A DNA stretch of 64,000 nt from Prorocentrum cordatum (Eukaryota; Sar; Dinophyceae; Prorocentrales; Prorocentraceae): contig CAUYUJ010022426.1 in the NCBI GenBank assembly GCA_963575745.1, positions 601,947 to 665,946 of the forward strand, given 5' to 3'. A program made the translations under genes and the position numbers. How positions within the stretch are numbered: position 1 is the first letter of the stretch; each line of letters starts with the position of its first letter. Below, one piece after another: positions 21,763 to 32,040 of this stretch. Under the pieces are notes generated by a model. That model was not told where the DNA came from, ran no database searches, and saw nothing but the letters and a program-made list of their open reading frames with translations.

Positions 21763-22811
21763 AAAACGTTGCTTCATACTGTATTCGGAATGCGTTCAGC
21801 ATGGCTTGCAAAGCTCGCATTACTGCGTTGATGAGTTATGCTGCATGCGTCGATAATGCAGTAGCAATGTTTCCAATGCGCCTTACGGGACAATGTCCCC
21901 GCAAATTCTTCATCCTGTCTTCAGCGATGATGTCATGGAGGTTCGCCCGCCCCCGCCAAGGGCGACAGCCGTTTATATTAGCAAAGGGCTAGCGCATGCT
22001 CGCGAAGCGATCGCGCACATGAGCGAACGATTGTCTTATCTCCTGCCGCACCACCCACCTGGCTTGTTAATGGTGGCAGCGCTTGCGCCCTTGCCCTCGC
22101 CCCGCGAAGCGGAGGGGGTGATCGCGCCCGCTCCAGGGGCAGCTGGCATCGCATAAACCGCACTCCATGGGTTGCACTACGCAGCTTGCAGGAGCGATCC
22201 AAGGAAAGTGCCCGAGGGTGGGGATGGAGCCCAGGATGAACAACAAGGTTTGAGGGGGGGGGGCGGGGGCTCGGCCTCCGAGAGTGCCCAAGGACATCTT
22301 CCAGGACCCATGCCCAGGGCTGCTCAATATTGCCACGTATAGCCGTGCAGCCCTCGCCGTCTACAGCCCTCACAACTGATCGAAATCCAATGCCAGTTGA
22401 ACCCCCGTGGGCCAACAAAGCCACGTAACCGCATGACCCGATCGCCCTTTATATCCGATAGCACCATAACAGCATAGCCCATGCAGCCACAAGGGCCACT
22501 ACACCAAACAAGGCAACCTAACAATTACATAGAACTTCGAAAAACACCTAGAACCCCGATAACCCCATATACCCCATCGTCCCTTATAAACGAACTGACT
22601 GCGGTAACCCATCGTGACCACCCGAACTCCTAGAACCCCTGCGGCCGCTAGGGCCCATAGAAACCTTCATGTCACCTGTCGCTCCCGCCGCCCCCCCCCC
22701 CCCCCTCCACCCCCGTGACCTTGCGGCCGTTAGAACCCGCAGGGCACCCAGGGCCCCGCATAACAACACGTGGCTTTGAAAACCAGCACGCACCCCACCC
22801 CCCCCCCCCCC

Positions 22812-22859
<48 letters not shown>

Positions 22860-23867
22860 ACCCCCACCACCCCCCCCCCCCCCCCCCCCCCCCCTGTATA
22901 ACCCCGACGCCCTCCAACCCCGATGGCCCCTTTGCGCGCGAGGCCCCAGGGCGCCCCCCCAGACGCTTGCGAACTTTCGCTATGACCCCTAAGTCACCGA
23001 GGCCCCCCGAGGCGCATGCGGCCCAACGACGCGCCAAGGCGCCCGCGCCCCCTAGACGCTCAACGCGCCGCGCCTAAGTCCCCGAGGCACCCCAGACAAT
23101 CCATGACGCCATGCGCGTTGGTGCTAGCCCTGCCGCTGGCGCTTCTGGGGCTGCCCCCCCCCCCCCCCCCCTTTCCAACCCCCCTCCCCCCCTGCTTCGA
23201 GAGAGGGCGACTGCGCCCGCCCCAGGAGCGCACCTGGCGCGCCATGAGCTGCGTCGCTGGCATTCCTGGGGCCGCCGCACCCGCCCGCGAAGCAGGAGAG
23301 GGCGGGCGCGCCCGCGTCGGGGGAAAACTTGGCGCGCGCGGAGTTGCAGCGCTGGCGCCCCTGCCCCCGCCCAGCGGAGCGGGCGAGGACGAGCGCGCCA
23401 ACCCCAGGGGCAGCTAGCGCCACATAAATCGCGCTCCATAGATTGCGCTGCATTTGTTTCAGGAGCGGCCCGAGAAAGGGCCTCGACACCCAAGATTACC
23501 CATGGTGGCCTTCATCGTAGCCCAAGGCGGCCTAGCGCGCCCAAGGCGTCTTGACACGCACTCTGGGAAGGAGCCCCCTGTTGATGGTGATGTCGTTGAT
23601 GCTGGTGTTGGCGATGATGGTCGTGGTGGTGAGAATGCTTCTTTCCCGATCTGGAAAAGCAACTGCCCATCGGACCGAGCAGTCGGAACGATCCCGAGAC
23701 GGTCCTCACGCGCAGGATTTGAAACGCAGGTAGTCTCGACTGGAAGACCATAGCGGCATCGCATCGGTAGCTGATGCAACCGAGGCCAGCTGACCGTGCC
23801 TCGCCCACCCAGGTCGGCACCGTAGGAAAACATGGCAGTATGCCGACGACGTTGACATAGCACGGCA
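21763..23867. other. Repeat-rich non-coding region
   Basis: Two or three diverged copies of a segment of about 130 bases that includes GCGCCCCTGCCC, CCAGGGGCAGCT and CGCATAAACCGCACTCCAT lie at 22070-22170, 23226-23300 and 23351-23450. C homopolymers occupy 22690-22705 and 22796-22894. 22480-22640 is a series of CCCxTA.AACCCC-like short units. I see no gene. Confidence 0.6.
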
Positions 23868-24105
23868 TCCCACACGACTTCACCGAAACCGTCTTCTACG
23901 TCGGCATCCATCCCCGATCCGTCCTCATCGCTATTGTCCTCGCCGCAGTCCGTATCCAAATTGCCTTCGTTTTCGAAAGCCACTGTGTACGACGTCTTCA
24001 GACGGCGCGCGGGCCGCGAGAGTTGGGGGCCAGCCTCCATGGACCGAAACACGCAGGCGATCACCTCTGGCATGCTCTCGATGTCATGGTTGGCCACCTG
24101 GTTAT
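23868..24105 (-). CDS. Exon-like fragment, hypothetical
   Basis: About 79 codons with gene-like content, reading VANHDIESMPEVIACVFRSM and then an acidic run (DTDCGEDNSDEDGSGMDAD). It is preceded on the minus strand by CGGATAACCAG, a possible splice acceptor. Downstream the frame stays open but becomes Pro/Ser-rich. There is no ATG near its 5' end that I would trust. It may be an internal exon or a retroelement fragment. Family not recognised. Confidence 0.35.
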
Positions 24106-25240
24106 CCGCGACCTGCTTGCGCTACAAGGTCATGCCCACATCTGCTCCTCATGCGGTGGCCGAAGAGGCTCGGCGGCGCCGACGGCGCTGTCGCCGACGG
24201 CGTCGGCCGCGTGGGTGGGAGACGCGGGGGGGAGGGGGGGGGGGGGGCCTGGTGCCGCGCTGGGCCCCTGTGCGCTATACGTCCTCGGCGCGGGCACCGC
24301 CGCCGCCGCCGCCGCCCTCCGATGCGACCCCGCACATCTGGTATGGAAGGGGGGTTGGCTGGCGCGGAATGTCGACCTGCAACGGGAAGACTCGGGCCGA
24401 ACTGGACACGGCCGAACTCGACGGTGCGCTCGGCCCCCATGCTAAGTGTTTGGGGCCCTTCGTGAGGCGCTTTGTTGTCATGGCTCGTTGGGGCCCACGC
24501 TGTCAGTTAGTGCGTGCGATATGGATGCATGGCTATTATGAATTATGTCAGTTCCCAGGCCCACATGGCTACGTTTTTGCAGCGGGTAGCATTGAACCCT
24601 TATCGGGCCTCCGAAATGCCGCTTGGCTTCCAGCAGCCCGAACCCGTTTATCCGAGCACCTTTGTTTGGGCGCCAACCAGTTAGATGCGGCGACCCCTTA
24701 CATGGTGACCAAGTGCGTTTCCATGTTAACTGCTGGTTGGGCGCATGTTTCGATGGTGGGCGGCGTAGAACTCCGCTCGCTCGCGCGGGATTCTGCAGCG
24801 CACACCGTTGAAGGCCGCCGCGTTGGCATGCACAGAAAACAAATCGTTCGCGGAGGCTGGCTGACGCGCGGGGGTGGCGCGCGCCACCCGCGCGCGCGGG
24901 GAGTGCTGCATTGACCAAGAGAAACGTCATGCTGAAATTATTAGATAGCACGTGCGCGCCCGTCCATCACCCGCACGAAACGAAGTGGCGCGCGCCGCCG
25001 CCCGCCGAAGACGCACGCGGCCCCTTGAGGACGCCCGCGGGGCACCGCGCGCTCAGAACGCAGAAGAGGCCAACGCATGGAAGCGCGCAAAGGCCCGCCA
25101 GAAACAACACAAACCCCATGTGAGCTCACTGTCCTGGGATAGGGCCCACTGGAATCCGCCGCGCGTAGATTGCGAACCTGCGAAGTTCCCCTGGGGCCAG
25201 TCAGTGGGCCCAGCATGGATTTGACGCGCGCAATGAACTC
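24106..25240. other. Non-coding stretch
   Basis: GC-rich and partly repetitive, with no recognisable product. Directly beside the right end of E2, minus-strand sequence 25240-25130 reads DEFIARVKSMLGPLTG, which looks like an exon fragment but is too short to call. Confidence 0.5.
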
Positions 25241-26455
25241 ATCCTTGGGAAGGGCCCAACCACGTGCAGTTGCGAGTTCAGTAATTGTGCCTACCCCTGC
25301 GGCGACGGATTTTTTGCGGGGCCACGAAACGAGCGAAGGGTGTGCCGAAACTGGCGGCGGCGCCATGCGAACTTCTAATTGGCGGCATTGGGTTGAGCTC
25401 CCTATGGGGCCACGTCGGGCGTGAGGGGTGCGCCGAAATGGGGCGGCGGTGCCATGCGAACTTTCCAACTGGCGCCTTCGGCGGGGTTCCCTATGGCGCC
25501 ACGGAGCGCGTGAGGCGTGTGCCGACATGGGGCGGCGGTGCCATGCGAACTTCACCAGCGCGGCATTAGGTGGAGCTCCGTATGGGGCCGCGAAGCGTAT
25601 GGTGGGCGCGCCGAAATGGGACGGCGGTGCCGTGCAATTTTTCCGCTGGTGCTTTAGATGGGGCCCCCATGGGGCCGCGAAGCGTGCGAGGGGAGTGCCG
25701 ACATCGCTCGGCAGCGTCATGCGACCTTTTCCCACTTGGGCCTTCGGTGGGGCTCCCTATGGGGCCACGAAGCGCGCGAGGGGCGTGCCGCAATGCGGCG
25801 GCGGTGCCATGCGAATCCCCCCGCTGGGGCCGCAAGTGGGCCCCCCCCCCCCATGGGGCCGCGAAGCGTGCGAGGGCGTGCCGTAATGGGGCGGCGGCGT
25901 CGTGCGAATTTCCCCGTTGGCGCCTTAGGTGCGGCTCCTATGGGGCCGCGACCCGCGCGGGGGGCGCGCCGAAGTGGTGCGGCTGTGCCGCGCTAACTTT
26001 TCCACTGGGGCCTCAGGCGGGCCCCCTATGGCGCTGCGAAGCGCGCGGGGGATGAGGCGGCGGCGACGTGCGACCTTTCCCACTGGGGCATTCGGCGGAG
26101 CCCCCAATGGGGCCGCGAAGCGCGTGAGGGGCGTGCCGAAATGACGCGGCTGTGCCACGCTGGTTTTCCCAGTGCGGCCGTGGGTGGGGACCCCTGAGGG
26201 GCCGCGGAACGCGCGTGGGGCGTGTCGAAGTGGAGCTGCTGCGCCATGCTAGCGTTCCCACTGCGGCCTTATGCGGAGCCCCCCCCCCCCCCCCATGGGG
26301 GCGCGAAGCGTTTGAGGGGCACGCCGAAACAGACAGATACACGCGGATTGCGCGGCGCGGGCAAGGATGGGAGGAGAGGAGGGGGGGGGGGGTGAGTGAG
26401 GAACGCGGGGCGCTGTCTCTTCAAAACGAGGGCCCGACTCCGCGGGATGGCTGGG
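25241..26455 (-). mobile_element. Composite repeat E2, inverted relative to E1
   Basis: On the minus strand the left end reads CCCAGCCATCCCGCGG, then CCTCGTTTTGAAGAGACAGCG. The right end reads GCAACTGCACGTGGTTGGG and CCCTTCCCAAGGAT. The interior is about 12 units of the 80-90-bp satellite (TTTCGGCAC, CGCTTCGCGGCCCCATAGGG, GTTCGCATGGCACCGCCGCC). Its length is 1215 bp against 1224 bp for E1. No gene of its own was found. Confidence 0.7.
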
Positions 26456-27075
26456 GAAAGAGCACGCGACGTCACAGTTGGTCGCCGCGGTCTCGCGCGG
26501 GAATGTATATCACCCAAAACGCCACCCACGTGCCCTTAGGACGATCTGCGTTTGGCTAAGACGACGCGTTCGTCCACGTGGCACCCCAGCGGGCGCCCGC
26601 GCGGGCCCGCGCAAGGCCCCGCGGGGGAACGGTTGGAATGCAGCGGGTGTCTTTCCAGAGCTCCAAAGTCCAGCGGGTGCACCGTTGCGTTCGGGCGGTT
26701 GGCGGCGCGCTCGGTGCGGCGTCTAGCTGGGCACCCACGAAAGCGCGGGTTTCACCTTGTGCGCGCGGCGAACATGTCGGGCCCATCCAGGGGCCAGGCA
26801 GGGCGTGGGGCCGTGCCCGCAGAGAGGCGATTGGGCTGGTTTCGGGCGTGCAACGGCGCGCGCGGCGCGGCGCCTCGCTCGGGCTATATGGGGCATTGGG
26901 CGCGTCGCGGCGCGCGCGGCGCAGCGCCTTCGATTTGCCATGATGGGGGCGCGCGCGTTCGTTGGCGCCCGCGGCGCGCGCCCCGCTCTGATCTCGGATC
27001 GGAAGCATCGGCTCGCCACCGCCGCCCAAACTCCGAAGATGCACGCTTGGAAGGGGTGGCGGGCAGACGCAAGTC
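26456..27075. other. GC-rich sequence without recognisable gene
   Basis: Separates E2 from module B. It contains GC-rich frames (Arg/Ala-rich) in every direction and no motif I recognise. Confidence 0.5.
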
Positions 27076-29020
27076 GGAATCCCACCAGCCCTCTGGGCGT
27101 ATGTGGTTTAGCGAGTGGTGCGTCTCTCTGCCAAAACCTCCTTCCCTTGTTCGGGGGGGGCGGGGGGGAGGGGGTGCACCACTCCCCCTACCCCCTGCCC
27201 TGGATCTGGGAGGGGGAGGGGGGAGGGGGCTCGACGCATTAGAGCGCCCAATATGACCCAAGGTTGCTCCAAGGGTGCCCCAGAAGATAGCCCAAGATGG
27301 CTTCCAAGATGACCCAATATAGCTCAAGGTGGCCCAAGATAGCTTTCGACGCACATCCAAGATGCTTCGAGACGGCCCTGGGAGGGTTTCCAATGTCTTT
27401 CGCGTCCTTCAATTGCCCTCCCAAGAGGCCCGCATGATTCCAAAACCTAGGGACAACCAATGCTGCTTGCCTTCTCGCACGTTCGCCCCCGACGTGCTCT
27501 CAAGGCGCCAATAGGCCGCGACATTGCCCCAGGGAGCCCAAGGTGCCCAAGGCTGCCCAAGGCGCCCCCCCCCCCCACCCCACCCCACCACGCACACACG
27601 GGCGCCCAAGAACGCCCCAAGAAAAGCTGCAACAGTCGGCCCCAATGCGCTTCTGTGGGTTTCCAAGGGGTGCGGTCCGAATTAACGCAGCCCTCTTGCG
27701 TTTCAGCCGCAGCCCCCAAGATGGCCCGACGAGGCCCCCCGAGACGCCCAGAAAGAGCCCCAAGAGGGCCCAGGGGCCCACACAAAAACAAGCCCCAAGA
27801 GGGCCCACGAGGGCCCCCAAAAAAACACCCAGAGCGCCCCACGGCGGCTACACAAGGCATCCGAGACAACGCTCCCGAGGCGGTTGTTGCACACCCTGCT
27901 GGCCACCAACACCGCCAGCACCAGCAGCAGCACCACCAGCACCACCAGCAACATCAGCACCACGCCAAACACCAGCAACAGCATCCGCAGCAACACCAAC
28001 AGCAACGTCAGCAGCATCACCAGCAGCACGAGAACCAGCAACACCAGCCGCAACATCAGCAGCACCAGCAGCAGCAGCAGCATCAGCGATAGCCCAACCA
28101 CGACCAGCAATAGCACCAGCAGCAGCATCAGCATCACCAGCAGCGCAAGCACAGCAGCAACAGCAGCACCACCAGCAGCAGCAACAGCACGAGCAGCAGC
28201 ACCAGACGGATCGGTCCCGAGCTTGACCCATCGAGGTGACCGCGGGTTGGTCCCAAGTTTTACCCTCCGAGGTGACCACGGATCGGTCCTGAGCTTTACC
28301 CCCCGAGGTGACCACGGATCGGCCCCGAGTTGTACCACTCGAGGTGGCCACGGATCGGTCCCGAACGTTACCCCTCGAAGTGACCACGGACCCATCCCGA
28401 GCTTTACCACACGAAGTGGCTTCGATTCGGTCCCGAGCGTTACCCGCCGAGGTGACCACAGATCCGTCCCGAGCTTTTTACCCCTCGAGGTGACCTCGGA
28501 TGGGCCCCGAGCTGTACCCCTCGAGGTGACCTTGGATCGGTCCCGAACTTTGCCCACCGATGTGCCAGGATGGCCCCAAGATGCGGGTGAAGCACCAGCA
28601 GCAACCAGACAGCACCGACAACAGCACCACCAGCATCACAAACATAACCAGCAACAGCACAAGCGGCACCCCAGCATAATGAGAAACCACGCAAGCCAGC
28701 CAGCAACACCAGCAGCGGCACCAGCAGCGGCGCCACCAGCACCATGAGCAACACCACCAGCACCACCGCCAGCAGAAGCACCGCCAATCTGCGCTTCCAG
28801 GGCTCTCCCACTGTACTGCTGTGGCCCGCGATACCGCCGTGGCATGGGAAACTATATTAAGTCACAAACTGTATGTTCCAGCTGGTTTTGCGCCCCTTCA
28901 GCGCGCCTCCGAAACGGCTGTGTGACTGCGTCCTTCCAAGAATCATTGGCTAACCAACTCACTTGGCAATCGTTTCTGGGTGGGCTGGTGGGGGCACGCG
29001 AAGCGTCAACATGTTTTGCC
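27076..29020 (+). repeat. Repeat module B (partner of module A)
   Basis: Same order of parts as 8101-10040: CCCACCAGCCCTCTGGG start; 10-bp repeat (27240-27870); CAG triplets (27895-28203); 36-bp satellite with all ten units in plus orientation (28203-28560, GGTCCCGAGCTTTACC, CTCGAGGTGACC); CAG triplets; tail with AACGGCTGTGTGACTGCGT and TTGGCTAACCAACTCAC. E1 abuts module A, but no E element abuts B, so the module and the E family are independent units. Confidence 0.75.
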
Positions 29021-29811
29021 ATGTCTCATGAGGGGCCCCTTGGGCCTTGGGGCAATATTGGAGGCCTCTTGGGATGTCCTTGTGGGGCACCCTGGCGGCC
29101 TCTCAGGCCGTCGCACGGCAACCCTGCGCCATTTTGGGTCTCGTTCGGGCCGTTCCCAGGCCCTCCTGAAGAACATCTTGGGTCGGATTGGCTGCGCCTG
29201 CGGCCGTATTGCGGCCAGATTGGGTTTTCGTGAGTACCGTGGGCCTTCATGGGCCGCTTGTCCTAGTCGAGCCGACGCTTCTCTGAGCCCGTCGGGTGTC
29301 ACTAGTCAACTCCTGGTGCAATCACTGGTATGGTAATGCAGTTAGCAGCGCAAGCATTGATTGGGTGGTACAGCTAGCGGTCGCATAACTCGGACCCGCC
29401 GCAGCGCCTATATGGGCGCCGAGGCGTGTTGGACAGGCTCCGACGCCCCTCCCTGGCGGACCCAACGCCGACCCCAGACGCCCTGCAACGGCCTCAAGAC
29501 GACCCGCCGCGCCCCCAGACATGCCCCCACGACGGCCGTCACGGCCGCCACTCTGGCCCAGGAAGGCCGCGGCTCCCCCTGCCCCCACCCCGCGCCCCCG
29601 AGGACGACACCTCTGCGTTGTAAGTCCCGCGGCGGGGGCGACGTCGGATCACCGTGAGGTGCAGATCAAAAAAACAATGGCGCCCAGCAGCCCTCTCGCG
29701 CAAATGCAACAGAAAATATCAACGTCAAGCAAACATCATACTTCACCAACGTGGCGTGAAACACATGTGTTTTCAAGGGCGTGTGGCACGCAACTCAGTA
29801 CACGGATATGT
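29021..29811. other. 10-bp repeat remnant and non-coding flank
   Basis: 29033-29240 is the 10-bp repeat in minus orientation. 29250-29811 is non-repetitive and lies downstream of the minus-strand coding region, so it may hold its 3' untranslated part. No gene seen. Confidence 0.5.
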
Positions 29812-31068
29812 TTATTTCTCTGGCTCGGACTCTTCGTCATCCCGTTGCTGGCGCTCCTGCTCGAAGATGTCCTCGGACCCTGCGAGCCCTCTGAGGATAT
29901 CCCTGCCGTGCCTCCTGGTAGCATGGTCGATCGTCTTATACAAGTTCTTGTGGTCCCAGGCGTCGCTGCACTCGTCAGCCGAGAGCAGCCAGGCCATGAG
30001 GTAGCCCAACGGCCTGCCTTGACCCTGCGCCCGCTTGGTCGCCCCCTTGCCACGGCGAGACACTCGGCACCGTCTCCCGTGTGCTTCACACTCGCCGCAG
30101 TACGCATAGATCTCGTTGTTCCTATAGGCGACGATAGAGCCGCCTCCAAGATGACCAGGCAGCCTGAAACTACACACGGCCTGTTCTCGCAGGTGTGGCG
30201 GATGCTCGACGCCGAGGTCGGGGGGCTCGTCGGCGCCAGCGTCCTCCGACGAACTCGAACTCGCCGTAGACGAGCTGTCAGACGACAGCTGCTCTCGACT
30301 GCCGTCGGAGCCATCCACCGCGGCCTCGACGATGGCCTGCTCCTCCTCGACGCCCGAGGCCCCCACCTCGCCGCCGCCGCCGTCAGCAGAGCCGCCGCCC
30401 TCAGTGGCAGCGTCGCCCCCATCCGAGTCGCCCCCACCGCCATCGTCGGAGCTCTCGTCGCACGCGGCCTTGAAGCGGTCGGCCAGAGCGTGCCACTGGC
30501 TGATCCGTCGACGCCTCGGCGCGGCGGGGTCCCAGATGACATGCGTCTCGCCGTCGTGGACGGCTCTCCTGGGGGGAGGAAACGTGCGGAGTGGCTGACG
30601 CGCCCGTCCGCTCACCCCCTGACGGTGCTGACGCCTAGGGGGGGCGTTCAGTTTTTCGAGTCGCGCCCAGCCGGCGATGCACCGTGGACCGATTGATCGG
30701 CGGCGAGGGGTTGGACGGGCTACGCATGGGTAGTGCACAGCCAAGTTACCGAATGGAATTAGCAACGCCAGCCAGCGCGATGTCCTGGGCCATCGGGGGG
30801 CCCTGTCCAGAACCGCCCTCCGCCTCCAACGCCGCTGGATGCCATCGTCGGGCCGAGGCCCCCAGGAACACTTCGAGCAAACCAAGAGTTGCGCCCTTCT
30901 CACGCCCGCTGAAAAAAAGAGAGTCCGAACAGAAACACTGCCTCCCAGATGGCATCCAGACGCGCCCCGAGGCCCCGAGGAGGCCGTTGACCATCCGATA
31001 CTCCCGCAAGACATCCCCACCATCGCCAGGACCCCAAACACTGACGGTGCAAGCACTGATTGGGGCAT
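29812..31068 (-). CDS. Third frame of the 29.8-35.3 kb unknown-family coding region
   Basis: The C-terminal 260 residues look real: a basic stretch (PPRRQHRQGVSGRARQ), WDPAAPRRRRISQWHALADRF, a long acidic Ser/Asp/Gly linker, then a compact Cys/His domain (VCSFRLPGHLGGGSI, YCGECEAHGRRC) and a conserved-looking end (PLGYLMAWLLSADECSDAWD, EDIFEQERQQRDDEE). The first 100 or so residues from the nominal ATG at 31068 overlap the better-looking second frame and may not be used. Strong splice-acceptor-like tracts (CTCTTTTTTTCAG at about 30911 and CCCTCTGCTTGCAG at about 31101) suggest the frames might be joined by splicing; indels are the alternative. Function unknown. The CxxC...C cluster could bind zinc. 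Confidence 0.5.
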   Translation of the reverse strand: MPQSVLAPSVFGVLAMVGMSCGSIGWSTASSGPRGASGCHLGGSVSVRTLFFSAGVRRAQLLVCSKCSWGPRPDDGIQRRWRRRAVLDRAPRWPRTSRWLALLIPFGNLAVHYPCVARPTPRRRSIGPRCIAGWARLEKLNAPPRRQHRQGVSGRARQPLRTFPPPRRAVHDGETHVIWDPAAPRRRRISQWHALADRFKAACDESSDDGGGGDSDGGDAATEGGGSADGGGGEVGASGVEEEQAIVEAAVDGSDGSREQLSSDSSSTASSSSSEDAGADEPPDLGVEHPPHLREQAVCSFRLPGHLGGGSIVAYRNNEIYAYCGECEAHGRRCRVSRRGKGATKRAQGQGRPLGYLMAWLLSADECSDAWDHKNLYKTIDHATRRHGRDILRGLAGSEDIFEQERQQRDDEESEPEK

Positions 31069-32040
31069 TCAGCGGCGTGTGGCGGTGAGAGAACCACCAC
31101 TGCAAGCAGAGGGAAGGTGAGGGCGTGCCCCCCTGACATGCATTAACAGCCCGTGTTGTCCCCTTCTGCAGTCGGGGCTCCACGGCGCCCACGACGGTGT
31201 CGTTCTCGATCAGCTCGAAGTGCGCCAGCAGCCAACGCTTCGACAAGTCGAAGATCTCGCAAGCAGCCCACGCATCAAGACTCCTAGGCAACGCCTCCAA
31301 CTCCACCAAGCGTTCTCTGAGCTTCTGGTCGCCGTCCAAGTCGACGACGTACCCTGGCGTCCGCATGGGGACGTAGAAGGGCTCGAACGGGCTCCAGCTG
31401 TGAAAGCCGACGTGCATGAACGCGTAGAGGGCACCATCGTCGCACTCGGCAGCGGGGCCGCCATCCCCATCTTGCCGAACAGCCAAGCCGATGAAACAGC
31501 ACACGATGAACCCTGAATCAACGTTGGACCGAAGAGCTCCAGGGCGGTATAAGCGCCGCGTGGTCTTCTCGAGGTTAGCCCTCAACTTTACCAGCGACGC
31601 CGACTCAGGGCAGCATATGCAACGGCGAGCCTCCCAGCACCTCCTGTGGACAGGTGGCTCGTCGAACACCTCGCAGTCCTTGTGCAATATTGTGCGGGAC
31701 AGCCCATGCCAGAAGCGATGCAAGAGACCTCGCAACGCGCGCACTGGGCGGGTCTGCCCCGTCAGCGCAGCGAGTCGCTGCGCCCGCTGGTAGACGGAGT
31801 CGTCGGCCCACTCGGCGTGCAAGAAATTCTGGGCGCCTTCCTCGGACTGGGCGTTCCTCGGGTCGGCAACGAATAAGCTGGCGTCAGCGGCATGCGGCAC
31901 CACGCGGCCCGCTGCCAGGGCCAGCTCCCGAGCGCCCGCGCGGCCGCTTCTCTCGGCGAAATCGACCACCTGCTGCTCGGCAACCTCCAACGAGCTGCAA
32001 ATCGCCCCCACCAAGACACGATTACCCCGACCCCCCCACG
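30746..32040 (-). CDS. Second frame of the unknown-family coding region
   Basis: Gene-like sequence starts where the first frame stops. It continues RVLVGAICSSLEVAEQQV, HAADASLFVADPRNAQSEEG, FWHGLSRTILHKDCEVFDE, a Cys cluster (RRCWEARRCICCPES), a hydrophobic segment (SGFIVCCFIGLAV) and then FYVPMRTPGYVVDLDGDQKL. The stop is at 30746. It lies +1 relative to the first frame, and the overlap contains a run of seven G on the minus strand (plus 32031-32037), so one base difference there would fuse the two frames. No start codon of its own is convincing. I do not recognise the family. Confidence 0.5.

Noticed and set aside
24478-24951. 157-codon minus-strand frame
   Set aside because: No motif, no splice or start context; probably chance in GC-rich DNA.
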